DNA of 5,820 bases. Source: Deltaproteobacteria bacterium. Its GTDB lineage: Bacteria; Desulfobacterota; DSM-4660; Desulfatiglandales; Desulfatiglandaceae. The position numbers and the translations under genes are program-made. Of this stretch, positions 1-3,643 are shown piece by piece. Each line of letters begins with the position of its first letter. The stretch's first letter is position 1. Location: assembly GCA_019307645.1 (NCBI GenBank), contig JAFDJF010000188.1:1-5820 (forward strand). Direction: 5' to 3'. The notes beneath the pieces are model-generated. The model was not told where the DNA came from and made no database searches. It saw only the letters and a list, made by a program, of their open reading frames with translations.

Positions 1-381
1 GGCCAGTTTGTTGACCTCGTAAAAGACATCCTGGTAGGTGAAGGTACGGCTGTCACCGATGCGTTCCCCTTCAAAGATGATGGCCGCCTTGTTGCGCCGC
101 CAGGTCCGGATGTGCCGATCCAGACAGTTATAGGTAGCGTTCAACTTGCCTCCCTGAAACCAGGCGACCCGGCCTTTGTGAAAGTCATATTCCAGGGTCC
201 TGTCCCAAGGTTTGTGCCACGTAAGAAGATCATTTGCCTGCTCCGACCAAAATCCTTCCGGATCCTCAATGGAGCGCGCATACAGGCGGTCATAGGCCTC
301 ACGGCTGGAGATACGGGCCTGCCTGCGAAAGGCGTCCGGAACAGAATATAACTCCTTTAATTCATTCGTTTCCTGTTGCAT
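1..381 (-). CDS. acs: Acetyl-CoA synthetase (AMP-forming), N-terminal part, cut by left window edge
   Basis: The first 127 codons of an AMP-forming acetyl-CoA synthetase, which in the cytoplasm makes acetyl-CoA from acetate, ATP and CoA. Translating leftward from ATG 379-381 gives an uninterrupted frame to the window edge. It shows the family's N-terminal cap domain: a DPEGFW motif near residue 45, then WFQGGKLNATYNCLDRHI around residues 79-96, and RRNKAAIIFEGE with TYQD after it, all diagnostic of acetyl/propionyl-CoA synthetases. The catalytic core, the AMP-binding motifs and the C-terminal acetylatable lysine lie outside the window. Whole proteins are usually about 630-660 residues, so roughly four fifths is missing here. 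The start is set by a strong GGAGG at 387-391, inside the 14-base gap after the upstream gene, which implies one operon. Propionyl- or other short acyl-CoA synthetase cannot be excluded, because the substrate-pocket residues are not visible. Confidence 0.93.
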   Translation of the reverse strand, partial: MQQETNELKELYSVPDAFRRQARISSREAYDRLYARSIEDPEGFWSEQANDLLTWHKPWDRTLEYDFHKGRVAWFQGGKLNATYNCLDRHIRTWRRNKAAIIFEGERIGDSRTFTYQDVFYEVNKLA

Positions 382-395
382 CTTTTCCTCCTCTC

Positions 396-1106
396 CTATC
401 CTACGACGGGTCCGACCATGGGATGGATCTCTTCGGCGTCAACACCCCTGATAGCCCGGCCATGTATTTTGTAAAGCGTGTCCAGAAAAAACCTGTGTCG
501 TACAAGGATCCGGCACTCGTAGTTGGTCACCAGATCTTCCATCTGCGTGATCATGCGGAGATAGCGCTCGTCTCCCAGGGCCTTGCCAAGGGCGGGAAGG
601 TCCGGGGCCAGGGCCTCAGACAGGATTTCGGGCCCGGAGCCGATCATGATCTGCCAGCCGGCAATGATCTCCAGCCCGAGGTCTTCCATTTTCGCAAGAT
701 GCACTTCCTGTACAAAACGATCATATTCCTCATTTTGCCCGGGCTGGACATCCCAGGACTGGATAAATTTGATCCCCTGAGGCACCGGCACCTGACGATG
801 GTCTTTGGCCACCCTCCCGGTGGGCACGAGCACGCTGCAGGAATACCGTGAAACCATGTTCCTGAAGCGGCCGAGCATTTCCCGGAGCCTTTGATCATGC
901 AGGGCCTGTTCCACCTGGTCCAGCGAATCTGCCATGCTCTCAACCAGGATGTGAGGGCCCTGTCCCACCAGCACGTACCACCCTGCAACGATCTCCAAAC
1001 CCAGGGCCTGCATGGCGGGTCTAAATTCATCGGTAATAAAGGAGGCATATTCCTGCTTTCTCCCCGCAACGGGATCCCAGGTTTGGACAAGTTTGATCGG
1101 TTCCAT
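396..1106 (-). CDS. Tandem-duplicated small-domain protein co-transcribed with acetyl-CoA synthetase (function unknown)
   Basis: A 236-residue protein without signal peptide or membrane segment, so probably cytoplasmic. It is two copies of one domain: about residues 4-98 and 112-206, offset by exactly 108. Aligned positions include Q8/Q116, WD 10-11/118-119, EY 19-20/127-128, LGLE 35-38/143-146, AGW 41-43/149-151, GP 50-51/158-159, E56/E164, R73/R181, M77/M185, Y88/Y196, C90/C198 and LV 93-94/201-202. Predicted order per copy is strand-helix-strand-strand-helix-strand, which suggests two ferredoxin-like halves of a dimeric alpha/beta-barrel type fold; that is inference. A ~30-residue tail follows copy two. 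ATG 1104-1106 has AGGAG at 1112-1116 five bases upstream. The gene ends 14 bases before the acetyl-CoA synthetase start, so the two are almost surely one transcription unit. No catalytic motif is recognised. A role connected with acyl-CoA or acetate metabolism rests on context only. Confidence 0.85.
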   Translation of the reverse strand: MEPIKLVQTWDPVAGRKQEYASFITDEFRPAMQALGLEIVAGWYVLVGQGPHILVESMADSLDQVEQALHDQRLREMLGRFRNMVSRYSCSVLVPTGRVAKDHRQVPVPQGIKFIQSWDVQPGQNEEYDRFVQEVHLAKMEDLGLEIIAGWQIMIGSGPEILSEALAPDLPALGKALGDERYLRMITQMEDLVTNYECRILVRHRFFLDTLYKIHGRAIRGVDAEEIHPMVGPVVG

Positions 1107-1182
1107 TTTTTCTCCTGACCTGTTTGGTTCATGGATAGACGAATTGCTCGCAATCCTGTTATCTGTTGAAATTCGCCATTTG

Positions 1183-1212
1183 CTTATAGTCTTTCTGAGC
1201 AGCCAAAGTCAA
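1183..1212 (-). promoter_or_regulatory. Sigma-70-like promoter of the duplicated-domain/acetyl-CoA synthetase operon
   Basis: On the minus strand TTGACT (1212-1207) is followed after 18 bases by TATAAG (1188-1183), five of six matches to each consensus hexamer. The expected start is near 1176, leaving a leader of about 70 bases before the ATG at 1106. It is the only convincing promoter between the kinase-like gene and the operon. The -35 box overlaps one copy of a GTCAAAAAAA repeat and lies beside the terminator-like hairpin of the upstream gene. Confidence 0.55.
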
Positions 1213-1236
1213 AAAAATCGTCAAAAAAATTTTGAC
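1208..1236 (-). terminator. Weak AT-rich terminator-like hairpin after the kinase-like gene
   Basis: About 25 bases after the kinase-like gene's stop, the minus strand reads GTCAAAA-TTT-TTTTGAC (1236-1220), a 7-bp stem with a 3-base loop. It is followed by GA and a run of seven T (1217-1211). Only two of the stem pairs are G-C, so the hairpin is weak. The T-run and position support an intrinsic terminator, but the same bases also form direct GTCAAAAAAA repeats at 1208-1217 and 1220-1229 next to the downstream -35 box, so they could instead be an operator. Confidence 0.35.
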
Positions 1237-1261
1237 AGGATTTATCCAGCTATTCAGAACT

Positions 1262-1993
1262 TCAATCAGCAAATTTGCTTTTAAAGGCCTGTGCGACGAG
1301 TTCCGCAGCCCATTCAGGTTCGCTGATATAGTCACAGTTGATGACCATATCAAACTCATAAGGGGATGCGTCCTTTAAGCCGTATGCCTTTTTGAAGAAG
1401 TCTTTTTGTTCCTTATCGATTTGGTCCAGTTTGCTATCAGCTTCCTTTGCTTTTACCTTGAGTATTTGAGACAGGCGTTTGACACGATACTCCCTGGAAC
1501 AGATGAATCTGACGGCCAGAACCCTGTCACGCGGCAATACAAGATGCGCCCCCCTCCCCACAAAAATAGTGGGTGCCAGCCCGGCAGCAGCAAAAATGGC
1601 TCTGAATAAATGCCTGGTATAGTCGCTTCTTATGAAGGATTTTTCCCCAAAGGCAAAGGCCAGGAACTCGTTCAGTTTTCCAGGGTAACGTTCATCAAAG
1701 ATAGTGACGGTCTTTTCGCTCAATTCCGCTTGATTGGCTATGTGTTCGATAATTTCCCGGTCAATCACCCGGTAATTTAATTTCTCCGCCAGTATATCCG
1801 CAACCTCCAGCGCCCCGACGCCTATCTTGCGGGAGAAACAAACGGCGGGCAGAATTTCCTGGCCGGGCCTGGCCCGTTCCAATCGCACATTGTCCCATTC
1901 TCGCATATATTTATCGGCAATCTCCGCTGCTCCCGGTCTTTTTTTTGCATAGGTCCCGGGCACGTATTTTATGCCCCCGATATATACTGTCAT
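1262..1993 (-). CDS. Cytidylate-kinase-like P-loop family protein
   Basis: A 243-residue cytoplasmic protein of the cytidylate-kinase-like (Cytidylate_kin_2) type, a P-loop kinase fold often found as an accessory protein whose true substrate is unknown. Visible landmarks are the nucleotide-loop region FSRKIGVGALEVADILAEKL (residues 53-72), the following IDREII (77-82), FVGRGAHLVL (144-153), an arginine-rich lid-like stretch VRFICSREYRVKRL (161-174), a DKEQKDFFKKAYG segment (193-205) and YEFDMVINCDYI (212-223). The loop has SRxxGxG but not the lysine of a Walker A GKS/T motif; this is usual for the subfamily and argues against true CMP kinase activity. About 47 N-terminal residues precede the kinase fold and are not recognised. 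ATG 1991-1993 has AAAGGAGG (1999-2006) five bases upstream. It lies on the same strand as the receiver gene, separated from it by the repeat element, and may be read from the same sigma-54 promoter. Confidence 0.82.
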   Translation of the reverse strand: MTVYIGGIKYVPGTYAKKRPGAAEIADKYMREWDNVRLERARPGQEILPAVCFSRKIGVGALEVADILAEKLNYRVIDREIIEHIANQAELSEKTVTIFDERYPGKLNEFLAFAFGEKSFIRSDYTRHLFRAIFAAAGLAPTIFVGRGAHLVLPRDRVLAVRFICSREYRVKRLSQILKVKAKEADSKLDQIDKEQKDFFKKAYGLKDASPYEFDMVINCDYISEPEWAAELVAQAFKSKFAD

Positions 1994-2049
1994 GTCGGCC
2001 TCCTTTAAATTTATGATGATTTATCTGTTGGTTTTCATCTTTCCTGCGA

Positions 2050-2198
2050 GCAATGTTGACGATTCCGTAAAAAGTCGGAAAACACCATTTCTCGTCATTC
2101 CGGCGAAGGCCGGAATCCAGTTATATCAAATGGTTCCAGCTGGTCTGGACTCCGGTTTTCACCGGAGTGACGACTTTTTACGAGTTCATCAATGTTGC
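2050..2198. repeat. Dispersed MITE/REP-like repeat with terminal inverted repeats and two hairpins
   Basis: About 149 bases with 28-base imperfect terminal inverted repeats (2050-2077 against 2171-2198; 22 of 28 match, the inner 12 perfectly as CGTAAAAAGTCG). Inside are two inverted copies of a 28-base unit at 2093-2120 and 2145-2172. Each has a perfect 8-bp stem and 4-base loop: ATTCCGGC/GCCGGAAT at 2097-2116 and ACTCCGGT/ACCGGAGT at 2149-2168. A CCAGCTGG palindrome (2136-2143) lies near the centre. The ATTCC...GGAAT cores belong to the broad class of 'CGTCATTCC' repeats common in proteobacterial intergenic DNA. No transposase is encoded, so any mobility would need help in trans. It fills most of the gap between the receiver gene and the kinase-like gene and could act as a transcript-stabilising or attenuating structure. 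Lack of a T-run after either hairpin argues against a classical terminator. Confidence 0.8.
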
Positions 2199-2222
2199 GA
2201 CCTCCTTTTTACTATTCCTTTG

Positions 2223-2630
2223 TCATGTGCCTTTTTTTCTGGATTTGCGTGCTTCTATTAACGAGGACAAAGATCCTTCAATGATGTCGGACGTAAAAGG
2301 CTTTTCAATGAAGGCCTGAACACCATGTTTGCCTGCTTCCGCGACAACCTCTTTGCTTCCATAGGCGGTTATGAGTATTTTTATGGCATCGGAATTGAAT
2401 CCCCCGATCCGCTTAAAAAAATCGAGACCGTCCATGCCTGGCAATCTATAGTCAGCGATGATTATGTCATAGTCCTGAAGATTGAGGGCTTTTAAGGCAT
2501 CTTCTGCTGTCTCCAGCGCCGTTAAATGACATCCTTCTGTTTCAAAAAACAAATTCATTGAATCTCTCACCCACTCGTCATCGTCTATGAGTAATATGTT
2601 CATCTTTTTTAGCTCATTGAAAAGGTCCAT
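2223..2630 (-). CDS. Stand-alone response regulator receiver (REC) protein
   Basis: A 135-residue protein that is a single receiver domain without an output domain, expected to take a phosphoryl group from a histidine kinase or phosphotransfer protein in the cytoplasm. All REC landmarks are present: the acidic cluster D16-D17-D18 after ILLI, phosphoacceptor D60 in IIIADYRLPGMDG, switch threonine T88 in ILITAYG, and conserved lysine K110 in EKPF. A basic tail (ARKSRKKGT) ends the protein. The start at 2630 is supported by GAGGGC at 2637-2642; the next Met (residue 10, just before NILLIDDD) lacks a clear ribosome site but would still give a complete domain. A -24/-12 promoter lies about 65 bases upstream. 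The gene diverges from the Cache kinase and its receiver, so it may be a second target of that kinase; this is inference from position. Confidence 0.92.
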   Translation of the reverse strand: MDLFNELKKMNILLIDDDEWVRDSMNLFFETEGCHLTALETAEDALKALNLQDYDIIIADYRLPGMDGLDFFKRIGGFNSDAIKILITAYGSKEVVAEAGKHGVQAFIEKPFTSDIIEGSLSSLIEARKSRKKGT

Positions 2631-2693
2631 TTTTTTGCCCTCATGTGCCCCATAAGATATTGCTAGTGGTTAACGTCTTCATATTTCTTGATT

Positions 2694-2709
2694 AGCACGA
2701 AGCGTGCCA
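2694..2709 (-). promoter_or_regulatory. Sigma-54 (-24/-12) promoter for the stand-alone receiver gene
   Basis: The minus strand reads TGGCACGCTTCGTGCT, which fits the RpoN consensus TGGCACG-N4-TTGCW. The GG and GC doublets have the required spacing and there is one mismatch in the -12 element (G for the first T). The predicted start is near 2683, about 53 bases before the ATG. Such promoters need RpoN and an AAA+ enhancer-binding protein, neither of which is visible in the window. The element also contains a dyad GCACG-CTT-CGTGC. Confidence 0.72.
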
Positions 2710-2791
2710 CAAGGCATTTGGCCGGGAAGTTGAATAAAGTCATAGAGATAGGTGTCATTACATTTAAAGGCGAGGATTCTGAAAGGAAAGA

Positions 2792-2803
2792 TTTAGAAAA
2801 ATT
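2792..2803 (-). promoter_or_regulatory. Candidate activator site upstream of the receiver-gene sigma-54 promoter
   Basis: TTTAGAAAAATT here is the exact inverse of AATTTTTCTAAA at 2939-2950. It lies about 110-120 bases upstream of the predicted minus-strand start, the usual range for enhancer-binding-protein sites. It has the same orientation relative to its promoter as the other copy has to the plus-strand promoter. The motif is AT-rich in AT-rich DNA, so chance is a real alternative. Confidence 0.3.
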
Positions 2804-2938
2804 TCGAAATGAAAATTAGAGAAAATTCAAAATCAGGAAGATCAGTATACATTGTGTAAACCCTATATGGGAAACAAACGCACGAGGTCTATGATCTGAA
2901 CCCTTGAACGGCTGCGAGAAAACTAACCGCATGGTTGG

Positions 2939-2973
2939 AATTTTTCTAAAAAACGATTCTAAAATCTTCTAAA
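2939..2973 (+). promoter_or_regulatory. Triple TTCTAAA cluster, candidate enhancer site for the plus-strand sigma-54 promoter
   Basis: Three copies of TTCTAAA start at 2944, 2957 and 2967, spaced 13 and 10 bases, roughly one helical turn. Two of them are near-dyads: TTTTTCTAAAAA at 2941-2952 and GATTCTAAAATC at 2955-2966. The cluster lies about 110-145 bases upstream of the predicted start at ~3083, where sigma-54 activators normally bind, with an IHF consensus between it and the promoter. The activator is unknown. Confidence 0.35.
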
Positions 2974-3014
2974 TTTCAAGCGTGTGGTAATATCGCTTTC
3001 ATGTATCAAAAAGG

Positions 3015-3027
3015 CAACTGTTTGATT
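3015..3027 (-). promoter_or_regulatory. Integration host factor (IHF) binding site
   Basis: CAACTGTTTGATT matches the reverse complement of the IHF consensus WATCAANNNNTTR at every defined position. It is centred about 62 bases upstream of the predicted plus-strand start, between the candidate enhancer cluster and the -24 element. That is the typical place for an IHF bend at a sigma-54 promoter. The match is short, so its strength is mainly positional. Confidence 0.5.
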
Positions 3028-3056
3028 CTATGTCATATTTGCGAATTATGATTCGA

Positions 3057-3072
3057 TGGCACATTTCATGCT
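3057..3072 (+). promoter_or_regulatory. Sigma-54 (-24/-12) promoter for the permease relic/histidine kinase arm
   Basis: TGGCACATTTCATGCT has an intact TGGCAC -24 element and a TGC -12 core at the exact RpoN spacing; the first T of TTGC is replaced by A and the G after TGGCAC by A. Over 17 bases it matches the divergent minus-strand promoter at 14 positions, and all three differences are transitions. The predicted start is near 3083. The first gene-like frame begins nearly 200 bases downstream. Confidence 0.65.
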
Positions 3073-3278
3073 AACGTTTGAAATGAATTGTCTGAATGCT
3101 GAGATGAGAGATGGTTAATGCCAAAGATGTTAGCTCGAAAATGGTTGTAGACAAAAATAATGATGAAATTAAACGAATAAATAATGGATGATCAATTTGA
3201 AATTGAACTAAACTTCGCGCAATTTGCTCTGGGAAAACCAGTGTTTTAACAAAATTACACAAATGAAGGAGATGAACT

Positions 3279-3545
3279 ATGGGTTGGGAGGGATGGGCAA
3301 AGAGGTGCAGATTCCCCGCTTCCAATTCCTGTCGATTAATCGGACGGAGCATTGTAGGGGGACATTTCCGCCAGATCTACAACGTGGCGGCGGTCGCCGT
3401 GTCCAAGGGCGGTCACCAAACCAACATGATGGTGTTCGGGTCGGGCGGTTATCGGTTTTCCGACTACCTGAAAATCGGCATCGCCATGAATCTGTTGATG
3501 TTGCTTGTGGCAAGCGCACTGATTCCGTTTATCTGGCCCTTTTAA
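3279..3545 (+). pseudogene. Remnant with the C-terminus of an SLC13-type anion permease
   Basis: An 88-codon frame. Residues about 44-88 (GGHQTNMMV, then FGSGGYRFSDYLKIGIAMN, then LLVASALIPFIWPF) resemble the extreme C-terminus of SLC13/DASS sodium-coupled anion permeases: a (G-Y-)QTN-x-MV signature, GGYRF-D, and a last hydrophobic helix at 66-86 ending in WPF. Full permeases have around a dozen membrane segments and over 400 residues, so nearly all the transporter is absent. Residues 1-43 are not recognised and are unlike a permease N-terminus. ATG 3279 has AAGGAG at 3266-3271, and a sigma-54 promoter lies upstream. That fits either a gene whose middle was deleted, leaving control region and 3' end, or a fragment brought in by rearrangement. 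Composition changes from AT-rich to GC-richer near 3280-3350. A functional single-helix small protein is a weaker alternative. Confidence 0.6.
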
Positions 3546-3592
3546 GCGGATGTATGTACAGAGCGCCTGACCTCGGAACATAAAGGTAGAGC

Positions 3593-3634
3593 ATGTTTGG
3601 AGGATTATTACAAACAACGAGCAACCCGCAATGA
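3593..3634 (+). other. Possible 13-codon leader ORF before the histidine kinase
   Basis: ATG 3593 begins the peptide MFGGLLQTTSNPQ and stops at TGA 3632-3634, in the same reading frame as the kinase, whose ATG follows 9 bases later. A modest purine-rich AAAGGTAGAG lies just upstream, while the kinase ATG itself has no clear ribosome site. This would fit translational coupling through a leader peptide, but so short a frame can arise by chance. Confidence 0.2.
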
Positions 3635-3643
3635 GCAACCAGT

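Larger units (their letters stand above)
2631..3278. other. Divergent AT-rich control region without a convincing gene
   Basis: About 650 bases between the divergent receiver gene and the permease relic. All frames are short or broken, and no tRNA or conserved RNA is recognised. It holds two outward-facing sigma-54-type promoters, a perfect IHF consensus, and clusters of TTCTAAA motifs, each listed separately. A 10-base palindrome ATTTCGAAAT lies at 2801-2810. From the predicted plus-strand start near 3083 to the first ATG with a ribosome site (3279) there is an untranslated leader of nearly 200 bases. The only structure seen in that leader is a short CTGG-GAAAA-CCAG hairpin at 3229-3241. Confidence 0.7.

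Noticed and set aside
234..851. 205-codon plus-strand open frame
   Set aside because: It overlaps the acetyl-CoA synthetase start and the duplicated-domain gene in antisense; its sequence is low-complexity shadow with no family features.
644..1153. 169-codon minus-strand frame overlapping the duplicated-domain gene
   Set aside because: Same strand but another frame; the W/R/S-rich translation lacks motifs, while the 396-1106 frame shows a clear internal domain repeat and ribosome site.
2097..2168. Hairpins of the repeat element as intrinsic terminators
   Set aside because: Stems are strong, but no T-run follows either one on either strand at the needed distance.
2050..2198. CRISPR-like interpretation of the repeated CGTCATTCCGG units
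   Set aside because: There are only two units, in inverted orientation, with one 24-base gap and terminal inverted repeats; a CRISPR array needs direct repeats with regular spacers.
2645..2660. Second -24/-12-like match on the minus strand just before the receiver gene (GGGCACATGAGGGC)
   Set aside because: The GG-to-GC spacing is one base short, which sigma-54 promoters do not tolerate, and it would lie almost on the ribosome site.
3229..3241. CTGG-GAAAA-CCAG hairpin as terminator or riboswitch expression platform
   Set aside because: Only four base pairs and a short T-run; no conserved aptamer elements were recognised in the leader.
3071..3352. 93-codon minus-strand frame in the control region
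   Set aside because: It would be antisense to the leader and permease relic, has no ribosome site or recognised motif, and covers the plus-strand promoter's -12 end and predicted start.
3224..3583. 119-codon plus-strand frame overlapping the permease relic
   Set aside because: Its second half is out of frame with the permease-like C-terminus and has shadow composition. An ATG at 3272 in this frame overlaps the ribosome site region but leads to nothing recognisable.
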